From: Deltaproteobacteria bacterium | GTDB lineage: Bacteria > Desulfobacterota > Syntrophia > Syntrophales > Smithellaceae | Length of the DNA: 14,182 nucleotides | Direction of reading: 5' to 3' | NCBI GenBank assembly: GCA_011046295.1 | Contig: DSAV01000189.1 | Location: forward strand, 1 to 14,182 | Shown: positions 7,682-14,182 of the stretch, in pieces | How the letters are laid out: every line of letters starts with the position of its first letter | Numbering within the stretch: the first letter of the stretch is position 1 | Translations under genes and position numbers: made by a program | The notes under the pieces: generated by a model | What the model saw: only the letters and a program-made list of their open reading frames with translations | What the model was told of the DNA's origin: nothing | Databases searched by the model: none

Positions 7682-8718
7682 CAGGGATACAATGGAATAT
7701 TAAGCAACCCTGTATGCTGCGGCAAGCCAAAAATTATATTCATATTCTGGACGGCCTGGCCGGCCGCGCCTTTTATTAAATTATCAATTGCCGCAATAAT
7801 AATCACCCTGTTTGTTCGTTCATCCACGCCTGTTCCGATGTCGCAATAATTCGAACCGCAGACGGAAGAAATGTTGGGATAGTTTCCTGGCGCAGATATC
7901 CGTACAAAATTTTCCCCAGCGTAAAAAGTGGAGTATAGCTCATTAAGTTTTGCCGCGGAAACGCCTTTTTTAAAATCCGCGTAAATCGTGCTTAGAATTC
8001 CCCGCTTTACCGGAAGCAGATGCGGCACAAAAGTGATACTGATTTTTTCCCCGGACAAAGAGCTAAGTTCCTGCTCGATTTCAGGTGTATGACGGTGCTT
8101 CCCCACTTTGTATGCTTTAAAACTCCCGGCTGTTTCACAAAACAGTGAACTTATTTGCGGCTCCCTTCCGGCGCCGCTGACCCCTGAAGCTGAATTGATT
8201 ATAATACTGGATGTCTCCAGAAGTTTGTTTTTAAGCGCCGGAGCCAACGCCAGAATAACGCTTGTCGGATAGCAGCCGGGATTGGCCACCAGCTGCGCTT
8301 TCTGAATCTCGACCCGGTAGATTTCCGGCAATCCGTAAACGGCTTGCGACAATACATCAATGCTCTTGTGTTTCCCGTACCAAGCTTCATACATTTTGAT
8401 ATCCCTTAAGCGATAATCAGCGCTCAAATCGATAACTTTCTTCCCGGCCTGTATAAAGAAAGGCGCGATATCCATGGAAGCGCCATGAGGAAGAGCCAGA
8501 AAAACAATATCACATTGGGCGGCTATTTCCTGAGGCGTAGCACACTGATAGGTAAGCGAAGTCAAACCCTGCAAAGAAGGAAAGACATCGGCCAGGGGCA
8601 TATCGGCAAAGCGCCGGGAAGTCACCGCAGTTAATTCCACTTCCGGATGCCCAAGTAAAATCCTGACCAGCTCGTGCCCCGTGTAACCGCTGGCTCCGTA
8701 TATTGCTGCTCTCTTCAT
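7681..8718 (-). CDS. argC: N-acetyl-gamma-glutamyl-phosphate reductase
   Basis: The third step of arginine (ornithine) synthesis: NADPH-dependent reduction of N-acetylglutamyl phosphate to the semialdehyde, in the cytoplasm. The 345 residues match the family's type-1 length. Visible are the Rossmann entry G-A-S-G-Y-T-G (8-14), the catalytic Cys149 in N-P-G-C-Y-P-T, the S-G-V-S-G-A-G-R segment, and K-H-R-H-T-P-E with a probable general-base His near 210. ATG at 8718 has GGAG seven bases ahead. It lies 47 bases after rpsI, but an intrinsic terminator fills that gap, so it depends on read-through or on a promoter inside rpsI. As I recall, rplM-rpsI-argC order recurs in deltaproteobacteria. No other arg gene is in the window. 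Confidence 0.96.
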   Translation of the reverse strand: MKRAAIYGASGYTGHELVRILLGHPEVELTAVTSRRFADMPLADVFPSLQGLTSLTYQCATPQEIAAQCDIVFLALPHGASMDIAPFFIQAGKKVIDLSADYRLRDIKMYEAWYGKHKSIDVLSQAVYGLPEIYRVEIQKAQLVANPGCYPTSVILALAPALKNKLLETSSIIINSASGVSGAGREPQISSLFCETAGSFKAYKVGKHRHTPEIEQELSSLSGEKISITFVPHLLPVKRGILSTIYADFKKGVSAAKLNELYSTFYAGENFVRISAPGNYPNISSVCGSNYCDIGTGVDERTNRVIIIAAIDNLIKGAAGQAVQNMNIIFGLPQHTGLLNIPLYP

Positions 8719-8729
8719 AAATAATCTCC

Positions 8730-8758
8730 AAAAAAAAGGGAGGCCTGAAGCCCCCCTC
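8730..8758 (-). terminator. Rho-independent terminator after rpsI, abutting the argC leader
   Basis: On the minus strand GGGGGGC, a five-base loop and GCCTCCC form seven pairs (one G-T), extended outward by A-T and G-T, followed by eight T. It starts eight bases past the rpsI stop and its T-run touches the GGAG of the argC ribosome-binding site. It ends the rplM-rpsI transcript and could act as an attenuator for argC-cysS. Confidence 0.8.
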
Positions 8759-8765
8759 GGTTAAA

Positions 8766-9158
8766 TTAACGCTTGGAGAATTGGAATCTTTTCCTGGCTC
8801 CCGGCTGTCCGTATTTCTTTCTTTCTTTTATACGCGCGTCTCTGGTTAGAAAACCTGCTTTTTTCAAAACCGGCCGCAGTTCGGCATCATACTCCAACAG
8901 GGCTTTGGATATCCCGTGTTTTATCGCCCCGGCCTGGCCCGCAACACCGCCGCCTGCTACATTGACATATAGATCAAACTGATCTTTCTTGCCCGTAATT
9001 TCCAATGGTTGTCTTATCACCATTTTTAAGCTGGGACGAGTAAAATATTCTTCATAGTTTCTTTTATTTATCACAATATTGCCGTTTCCTGATTTCATGT
9101 AGACACGGGCAATAGCGCTTTTTCTTTTACCTGTTGCATAATAACGTTCTTCGGACAT
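8766..9158 (-). CDS. rpsI: 30S ribosomal protein S9
   Basis: A small-subunit protein whose C-terminal tail reaches the P-site tRNA. From ATG at 9158 it has 130 residues, the same length as E. coli S9. It shows Y-x-A-T-G-K-R-K-x-A-I-A-R-V at the start, G-G-G-V-x-G-Q-A-G-A-I-K-H-G in the middle, and the basic tail R-K-R-F-Q-F-S-K-R. The frame is open to a TTG at 9170, but that would overlap the GGAG ribosome-binding site, which lies six bases before the ATG. It follows rplM by 45 bases, the usual rplM-rpsI pair. Confidence 0.98.
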   Translation of the reverse strand: MSEERYYATGKRKSAIARVYMKSGNGNIVINKRNYEEYFTRPSLKMVIRQPLEITGKKDQFDLYVNVAGGGVAGQAGAIKHGISKALLEYDAELRPVLKKAGFLTRDARIKERKKYGQPGARKRFQFSKR

Positions 9159-9203
9159 AGATTTCTCCAACTTTAAAATAATAAATTGCGATATTCAATT
9201 ATG

Positions 9204-9635
9204 TTAAACGGATAGCGCGCGCGGAGTCTGAGCCTCATGGGGATGAGCATTACCCGTATAAACTTTCAGTTTTTTGAGCATCCTGCGCCCCAGATTATTT
9301 TTCGGCAACATCCCGGCCACAGCCATGCGAATAACTTTTTCCGGCTTTTCCGCCAGCATTTTTCCGGCCGGTGTTTCGCTCAATCCGCCGGGATAACCGG
9401 AATATGAGTAATAAATTTTATCGGTCATTTTTTTACCGGTGAGCCTGATTTTTTCGGCGTTCACCACAATAACGAAATCACCTGTATCCACATGAGGAGT
9501 GTAAATAGCTTTATGCTTGCCCCGCAGACGAAGCGCGATTTCGCTGGCCAACCTCCCCAGTATCTTGCCGGAAGCATCCACCACGTACCAATCCTTGTTT
9601 ACCTCTTGAGCCTTGGCGGCATAAGTCTTTTTCAT
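9204..9635 (-). CDS. rplM: 50S ribosomal protein L13
   Basis: A large-subunit protein that binds 23S rRNA early in assembly. The 143 residues are of standard length and contain W-Y-V-V-D-A, L-G-R-L-A-S, R-G-K-H-K-x-x-Y-T-P-H-V-D-T-G-D-x-V-I-V and the family signature near the C-terminus, M-L-P-K-N-N-L-G-R-R followed by L-K-V-Y-T-G-N-A-H-P-H. ATG at 9635 is preceded by GGTGG at seven-base spacing. A strong promoter lies about 35-65 bases upstream; the resulting leader is short and shows no room for a folded autoregulatory site. Confidence 0.98.
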   Translation of the reverse strand: MKKTYAAKAQEVNKDWYVVDASGKILGRLASEIALRLRGKHKAIYTPHVDTGDFVIVVNAEKIRLTGKKMTDKIYYSYSGYPGGLSETPAGKMLAEKPEKVIRMAVAGMLPKNNLGRRMLKKLKVYTGNAHPHEAQTPRALSV

Positions 9636-9670
9636 ATTAAATCCACCATTTACTTGATATAGAACGTTGA

Positions 9671-9699
9671 AATCTATGCAATTATGGTCTTATTGTCAA
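9671..9699 (-). promoter_or_regulatory. Sigma70-type promoter for rplM-rpsI
   Basis: Minus-strand TTGACA (9699 to 9694, perfect -35) is followed by a 17-base spacer and TAGATT (9676 to 9671, four of six matches to TATAAT). The predicted start of transcription is near 9664, giving a leader of about 28 bases to the rplM ATG at 9635. Confidence 0.75.
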
Positions 9700-9776
9700 G
9701 GAAAATATTGGAAAAGCAAAATAATTCATAAAATGACAGAAAAGGCGGTATTTACGCTGTTGACCATTGAAAGTAC

Positions 9777-9796
9777 GTGACGGGCGTCAGCGTCAC
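9777..9796. repeat. GTGACG/CGTCAC inverted repeat between lptD and rplM
   Basis: GTGACG (9777-9782) and CGTCAC (9791-9796) form a six-pair inverted repeat; a third copy of the half-site, CGTCA (9785-9789), lies between them, so TGACG-GG-CGTCA is a tighter five-base palindrome in the same place. No T-run follows on either strand, which argues against a terminator for lptD. A protein-binding operator is possible, about 80 bases upstream of the rplM -35. The remainder of the 296-base gap (9636-9931) is AT-rich and shows only the rplM promoter. Confidence 0.45.
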
Positions 9797-9931
9797 ATGA
9801 AAAATAGTTGAATATTTTAAATTACTTGTGTACATAAATACCTTAAATTATTGATAAAACAAAAACAGCGCCCATTCCCGTTCAATTGTATCTTCTGCTT
9901 ATTAAAAAATAAAATGACGCCAACAAATATT

Positions 9932-12109
9932 TTACAGAGTACCCAACCCGGTAAGCTCAAATTTGAAGATGAATCGTGAATCTCCGTCAATTTCCGAATA
10001 GTCCACGCCCAAACTCCAACACTGACTTTTGTAGAGTACTCCCACGGTACTCCCCACCGTTCTCGAATTCATCACATCGCGGCTCAATAAATATGTGGCA
10101 GAAATGTTGCTGGTTATTTTTGCCCGGATATTAAGATATACTTGTTCAATATCATCAGTTTTATAACGATAACCGACTCTGAGCATATCTCCTCGCCAGT
10201 CTGTGAGCCTCAAATCATAACTCTCTTCTTTCCAGCCGCTATACATATTGTATTTATTGCGCGCCCGGAAGAATACATATTTATGCGGCCGGAAATCAAG
10301 CTCCACTCCCATATTCGCAAAAGGACGCCTTTTATCGCCTTCTACTTCCAGACTTCTTTTTGCCTCATTGATGTCGTAGGTTTGAAATATCTTCAATCTT
10401 AAAAATTCAAGGTAGTAATGCGCGCCTTCTTTATCTTTATCTTTATCCTTTACTCTCGCCACTAAGGTATTGGTCAAAGCCCAGGCAATTTCGTTTTGTT
10501 TATCTATGGGCAAAATGTAATCCGTAATATCATCCTGCTCCACGTCTGGCGTATAAAAATATCCCACTTCCGGCTTTATTTCATGACGAATTTTCTCCCA
10601 GCTTAGTATATTCGCGTCAAATATCCGGGACAGCTGTGTGTTTGCCGTCAACGACGCGGTATAAATAGTGCGCTCCCCGCTTCTCTTCTTGCCAAAACCT
10701 ATCTCATCATCACGCGACCAGAGCGTTTCGCGGAAAGAAAATTGAGGCGTAATCCTGGCAAACCCGGCAATATCCATCGGCAGAGAAACTGACGGGTTGA
10801 AATCAAAGTAATGCCCTTTTTGCCCCTCGCCCCGGTAAAAATAGTCATAAGTTGATGTGAGTTCATAATATAAAGGAGTCTTTAAAAATGGCTGCCTGAT
10901 GCCGGTAAGCATAATTTCGGGGTATTTCTGAAAAGTAGAGCTGTTTTCGGCAGTCGCGAAATCATCGGTGTAGCTTACCATGCCCAGAAGATTGTAATTC
11001 GACCACCCTTTGTACAACCGCGCTGTCGATTCCAGATAACGCATTGATTCCTTGCCCTGAAAAGGAATCTGCTGAAACATATCACCGTCATCTCCGGCAA
11101 AATTATCCTGGTAATAGTTATGTTCGGGTAAATCTTTAAAATACCATTTGTCGGAAACTTTGCGCAAATCGGTCCTCACATAAAAATCAGGCGCAAAATT
11201 CGTCTGGTGATTCAAATAGTATGACCAGCGATTGTGTTTACCTTCCCAATCTCGGCTGGTTGGGGGATGATAGTCTTCGATAATTTCCTTTCTGTCTTCC
11301 AGAAAATCACCGTAAAAGGTGCCAAAGGATTGTTCGCCCAGGTAATACCTGAATTCCGCACCCTGCTTGTATCCCCTTTTTTCGATATAGCGCTGAAAAA
11401 AAGTCGCGTCCATTTGAGGAGAAATCGCCCAGAAAAATGGCAATTCAATATCTATACCGTCCTTTTTTCTGGAATAAGAAATATAAGGCATAAGAAAGCC
11501 CGACTGGCGCGTGGTCTTGGCCGGAAAAGGCACAAAGGGAGCATAAAGAACCGGCATGCCTTTGGTCTGAAAACGCGCGTTTTTAACTAAACCGTAACCG
11601 TCAATGGTTACTTTCATTTCGGAACCGGCTATTTCCCAGTCAGGAGATTCTCCTTCGCATGTCGTGGCTCTGGGCTGTTCAATAAAATATGTGTCTTCGC
11701 CGGTCTTTTCAATTTTATCGCCACGCACATAAAAGTGATTCCGCGCGTAAAAAGCGTGCCCCTTATAAGCGACACCAGTTTTATTCACGATATCAAAAAC
11801 TATTTTGTCGCCCTTTAGGTAATCTTCGCCCATTTTTAGAAAAACATTGCCCCGCGCGATAGCAATTTTATTTTTATTATCCAACTCTACATCATCAGCG
11901 TTCAGAACTAGGCCGCTGTGGGTTATTATAACCTGGCCCTGCGCATGATATTTATCAAGGGAATAATCATAATCCATTCTGTCCGCTTCAATTTCGATAG
12001 GTTTCTTTTCTTCGATAAACTCCTCGGCGGACACCTTCATATAGGAAAAAAGCAGCATGCCGAAAGCAAAACATGTTACAACCAGTTTGTTTTTTAATTT
12101 ACTAATCAA
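9932..12109 (-). CDS. lptD: LPS-assembly protein LptD (OstA)
   Basis: The outer-membrane beta-barrel that, with LptE, inserts lipopolysaccharide into the outer leaflet. The 725 residues comprise a signal peptide (cleavage near 28, after K-V-S-A), an N-terminal OstA/LptA-like beta-jellyroll (about 35-150, with I-E-A-D-R-M-D-Y and A-R-G-N-V), the conserved A-T-T-C-x-x-x-x-P-D-W block (Cys151), V-L-Y-A-P-F-V-P-F-P-A-K (188-198) and R-Q-S-G-F-L-M-P (201-208), then a barrel of alternating aromatic strands to the C-terminus. Only two mature cysteines exist, Cys151 and Cys697, enough for one interdomain disulfide where E. coli has two. Start TTG at 12109 has AAAGGTG seven bases ahead. It is 42 bases after folC with no terminator between, so probably the same transcript. 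No lptE or other lpt gene is in the window. Confidence 0.95.
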   Translation of the reverse strand: MISKLKNKLVVTCFAFGMLLFSYMKVSAEEFIEEKKPIEIEADRMDYDYSLDKYHAQGQVIITHSGLVLNADDVELDNKNKIAIARGNVFLKMGEDYLKGDKIVFDIVNKTGVAYKGHAFYARNHFYVRGDKIEKTGEDTYFIEQPRATTCEGESPDWEIAGSEMKVTIDGYGLVKNARFQTKGMPVLYAPFVPFPAKTTRQSGFLMPYISYSRKKDGIDIELPFFWAISPQMDATFFQRYIEKRGYKQGAEFRYYLGEQSFGTFYGDFLEDRKEIIEDYHPPTSRDWEGKHNRWSYYLNHQTNFAPDFYVRTDLRKVSDKWYFKDLPEHNYYQDNFAGDDGDMFQQIPFQGKESMRYLESTARLYKGWSNYNLLGMVSYTDDFATAENSSTFQKYPEIMLTGIRQPFLKTPLYYELTSTYDYFYRGEGQKGHYFDFNPSVSLPMDIAGFARITPQFSFRETLWSRDDEIGFGKKRSGERTIYTASLTANTQLSRIFDANILSWEKIRHEIKPEVGYFYTPDVEQDDITDYILPIDKQNEIAWALTNTLVARVKDKDKDKEGAHYYLEFLRLKIFQTYDINEAKRSLEVEGDKRRPFANMGVELDFRPHKYVFFRARNKYNMYSGWKEESYDLRLTDWRGDMLRVGYRYKTDDIEQVYLNIRAKITSNISATYLLSRDVMNSRTVGSTVGVLYKSQCWSLGVDYSEIDGDSRFIFKFELTGLGTL

Positions 12110-12151
12110 AACTAGACACCTTTGCCCGATATATGAATTCAGAGACTCTTA

Positions 12152-13429
12152 TCACAAGAAGCTGTTTTTAGGAAACCTTTGTTTTATTTCCCCGGCAAGA
12201 TACAAAGATCCTGTTGCACAAATCAAATCATCGTTTTTCGCTCTACTGAATGCTTTTATAACGGCTTGTGCCACATTTTGCGTAACCGTTGCCCTGCGAC
12301 CCATTTTATTGAGTATTTTCTTTATATTATCAGGATCTTCGGCTCGCGCGGCTTTTAGCGGGGCCAGTATTATTTCATCGGCCATCGGGGCAATTTTTTC
12401 CAGCATCCGGCGAAAATCCTTATCTGTCAGCGAGCTGAAAATTAAAATTAACTTCCGATAAGAATATTCATTTTTAATAGCCCTGCATAACGCACTGATT
12501 CCTGCCGGATTATGCGCTCCGTCCAAAACGAAAAGAGGCCTTGAACAAATATTTTCCATACGCGCGGGAAGTTTTACATTTTTAAGCCCCCTGCGCACCG
12601 CGCTCTCGTCAATAACAAAGCCCTTTTTTGCCCCGATTTCACAAGAGGCAATGGCCAGAGCGCAATTGGCTAACTGGTGTTCTCCCCTGAGAGCTATATC
12701 CAATCCGCTTATTTTACCGTACAGTCCTCTGTAATCGGCAAACGAGGAGTATTTTTGTTTTGTTATCTCAATCTCTGAACCCAGGCGATAAAGTTTTGCG
12801 TTGCGCTGACGGCATATACTTTCCAGCGCATCCAGAACTTTTGTTTGTTTTGCCGCTGTCACACATATACCTCTTTTTTTTATAATACCTGCCTTTTCAC
12901 GAGTAATTGAATCCAGAGTGCGTCCCAGTTCGGCCGTGTGCTCCAGTGCAATGTTCGTAATGATGGAAACAATCGGACGGCAAATATTCGTCGCATCCAA
13001 TCTTCCGCCCAAACCTACTTCCAACACAGCAATATCGATTTTTTTTTGACGAAAATAAATAAAGGCGGCGGCCGTTAAAAACTCAAAATACGTCAAAGGC
13101 TTTCTTTTCTTTGTCGCAATGTAAGCTATCAAGCGGTTGAGGTCATCGCGCGAAATAATCCGGTTTTTAACCATGATTCTTTCGCGTACATCAAGTAGAT
13201 GCGGTGATGTGTAAAGACCGACACGATACCCGGAACTTTGTAATATCGAAGCGATCATCGTGGCAGTCGAACCCTTGCCGTTGGTACCGGCGACCAATAT
13301 TGTATGGTATGCGGTTTGCGGATTGCCTAAGTTTTCGAGAAATTCAGCTATAGGCGCCAAGCCCAAACGCATAACATCGACATTTAAACTGGCAAGGTAA
13401 TTCAGGGCATTAAATTTTTGCGTTTTCAA
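12152..13429 (-). CDS. folC: Folylpolyglutamate synthase / dihydrofolate synthase
   Basis: An ATP-dependent Mur-ligase-fold enzyme that adds glutamate to dihydropteroate and/or extends folate polyglutamate tails, in the cytoplasm. The 425 residues are typical. Visible: ATP-binding G-T-N-G-K-G-S (48-54), Y-T-S-P-H-L (73-78), E-V-G-L-G-G-R-L-D-A-T-N (137-148), E-H-T-A-E-L-G-x-T-L (163-172), R-E-K-A-G-I-I-K (177-184, with the usually modified Lys179), H-Q-x-x-N (251-255) and L-D-G-A-H-N-P (302-308). The only plausible start is TTG at 13429: an in-frame TGA lies a short way upstream and no ATG, GTG or other TTG intervenes. The matching AGGAGG is 14 bases away, unusually far. It leads lptD. Confidence 0.93.
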   Translation of the reverse strand: MKTQKFNALNYLASLNVDVMRLGLAPIAEFLENLGNPQTAYHTILVAGTNGKGSTATMIASILQSSGYRVGLYTSPHLLDVRERIMVKNRIISRDDLNRLIAYIATKKRKPLTYFEFLTAAAFIYFRQKKIDIAVLEVGLGGRLDATNICRPIVSIITNIALEHTAELGRTLDSITREKAGIIKKRGICVTAAKQTKVLDALESICRQRNAKLYRLGSEIEITKQKYSSFADYRGLYGKISGLDIALRGEHQLANCALAIASCEIGAKKGFVIDESAVRRGLKNVKLPARMENICSRPLFVLDGAHNPAGISALCRAIKNEYSYRKLILIFSSLTDKDFRRMLEKIAPMADEIILAPLKAARAEDPDNIKKILNKMGRRATVTQNVAQAVIKAFSRAKNDDLICATGSLYLAGEIKQRFPKNSFL

Positions 13430-13443
13430 GCGGTCGTAGAATT

Positions 13444-13449
13444 CCTCCT
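13444..13449 (-). promoter_or_regulatory. Perfect Shine-Dalgarno with unusually long spacing to folC
   Basis: AGGAGG on the minus strand stands 14 bases before the TTG taken as the folC start. Normal spacing is 5-9. At normal spacing the bases read ACG, but that frame stops after three codons (ACG ACC GCT TGA), its TGA overlapping the TTG. Either the spacing is tolerated, the start is non-canonical, or the reading is off by an indel. Confidence 0.5.
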
Positions 13450-13465
13450 GATTTGATTTGGTTCA

Positions 13466-13492
13466 ATTATCACACGCTGCCCAAGTCATCAA
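13466..13492 (-). promoter_or_regulatory. Candidate promoter for folC-lptD
   Basis: Minus strand TTGATG (13492 to 13487), a short 15-base spacer, then GATAAT (13471 to 13466) preceded by TG at the extended -10 position (T-G-T-G-A-T-A-A-T). The -10 is good, the spacing is short. It would start transcription roughly 30 bases before folC. The 209-base gap (13430-13638) is otherwise AT-rich, with no gene seen. Confidence 0.35.
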
Positions 13493-13638
13493 TATTTAAA
13501 TAAATTATGATGATGCCCACAAATAAGAAAACAAAACGGCCGACCTCTTTTTTTATCATTAGAAAAGAAAAAATATTTGATTAATCAGGCTGAAACATAC
13601 TATTGGAGCTTGATTTAAAAATTATATTTAAATCATTT

Positions 13639-14182
13639 TTACTTTTCTATTAAGCTTTTCCAGGTATGGCGTTCCAAAAAAGATCCGGAAACATTTTCTT
13701 CCATTTCTTTGAATAGAGCATACGGTGCGGCAAACGTCATGTAATGAGCGTCTCCGAGCTGCCTGCGCACATAAACGCGCGCGGATAAATCAGTTAAGCC
13801 GACAACGCCGCGCGGCTTCTCTTCTTTTGCTTCCTCATAAGGATAAATGCCGATCGTCTGACATCCCGCAGCGTAAGGGATGATAACATTATCATTGCCT
13901 TCGCGGCCGTAATTGGCCAGAACCACGAGCGCGCTTAACTGATCGGGGTTTACAAAAAATATTATCGACTGCGGTTTTTCTTTTTTTAAATCTACCGCGC
14001 TTAAAGGCTTAAACACAACATAAGGTTCCGGAATTTCTCTTATCGGCAAATTCTCGATAAACTTACTGACCAGCGTGGGGGATTTAATATAACGCTCACC
14101 ATGCAAAAAATTATCATAAGCCTCATCGCGCATGAATGGTTTTATCTTCTGAGCCAATTCCTTACCGCCTTCTCTTTTCTCA
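13639..14182 (-). CDS. DUF169 family protein, N-terminus beyond the window
   Basis: About 180 residues and the stop are visible; the frame stays open to the window edge, so the TTG at 14157 is probably an internal Leu codon and the true start lies outside. Full-length DUF169 proteins are usually some 230-260 residues, which fits a missing N-terminal part. Family features seen: I-I-P-Y-A-A-G-C-Q-T-I around a conserved Cys, followed by Y-P-Y-E-E-A and P-R-G-V-V-G-L-T-D-L-S-A-R, and near the C-terminus M-T-F-A-A-P-Y-A-L-F-K-E-M. The function of DUF169 is unknown; cysteines in the family suggest redox or metal chemistry, but that is only a guess. The gap of 209 bases and a candidate promoter before folC suggest a separate transcript. 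Confidence 0.8.
   Translation of the reverse strand, partial: EKREGGKELAQKIKPFMRDEAYDNFLHGERYIKSPTLVSKFIENLPIREIPEPYVVFKPLSAVDLKKEKPQSIIFFVNPDQLSALVVLANYGREGNDNVIIPYAAGCQTIGIYPYEEAKEEKPRGVVGLTDLSARVYVRRQLGDAHYMTFAAPYALFKEMEENVSGSFLERHTWKSLIEK

Noticed and set aside
13612..13634. GATTTAAA/TTTAAATC inverted repeat just after the DUF169 gene
   Set aside because: The stem is almost entirely A-T and in the gene's direction no T-run follows, so it does not qualify as a terminator.
1..14182. Mobile element, CRISPR array, tRNA/rRNA, toxin-antitoxin or defence system
   Set aside because: No spaced direct repeats, transposase or integrase motifs, tRNA-like cloverleaf or small paired genes were seen; every long coding region belongs to a known chromosomal family.

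Overview
The window looks like ordinary chromosomal DNA from a Gram-negative, diderm, LPS-making bacterium. Tol-Pal parts, an LptD-family LPS export protein, several lipoproteins with lipoboxes, and the linkage rplM-rpsI-argC next to a ctpA/YibQ-type pair suggest the former Deltaproteobacteria (Desulfobacterota). A Syntrophales-like member (Syntrophus/Smithella type) is my guess from overall protein flavour and moderately AT-rich sequence, not a proof. There are no tRNA or rRNA genes, insertion sequences, phage genes or CRISPR arrays.

Layout. Bases 1-1015 (+) hold the end of a tol-pal cluster: the C-terminus of pal and a lipoprotein version of cpoB, closed by an intrinsic terminator at 1042-1077. 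Everything else is on the minus strand. Reading it in the direction of transcription (right to left): a DUF169 protein cut by the window edge (13639-14182); folC and lptD (13429 to 9932); rplM and rpsI (9635 to 8766), with a clear sigma70-type promoter in front and an intrinsic terminator behind; argC and cysS, overlapping by one base (8718 to 6176); then an envelope cluster of ctpA, a YibQ-type divergent polysaccharide deacetylase, a 15-repeat TPR lipoprotein and a DUF4292/LolB-like lipoprotein (6033 to 1165). The last cluster converges on cpoB.

How the genes work together. The window mixes housekeeping (ribosomal proteins, Cys-tRNA, arginine and folate synthesis) with envelope building: outer-membrane constriction (Pal, CpoB), LPS insertion (LptD) and a protease cluster. 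The most interesting biology is that cluster. In Pseudomonas aeruginosa the S41 protease CtpA works with a TPR outer-membrane lipoprotein, LbcA, to control cell-wall hydrolases, and as I recall the lbcA gene lies beside lolB. Here a CtpA, a TPR lipoprotein of similar design and a LolB-like lipoprotein are in one co-directional cluster, suggesting a ready-made CtpA-LbcA-like module.

Regulation visible in the DNA. There is a consensus-like promoter before rplM and two intrinsic terminators placed directly in front of downstream genes (before argC and before the DUF4292 gene). The second is overlapped by a mutually exclusive alternative hairpin that includes the upstream stop codon. Four of the eleven genes whose start lies in the window begin with TTG. 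I found no convincing entirely new system; the findings below are modest leads.
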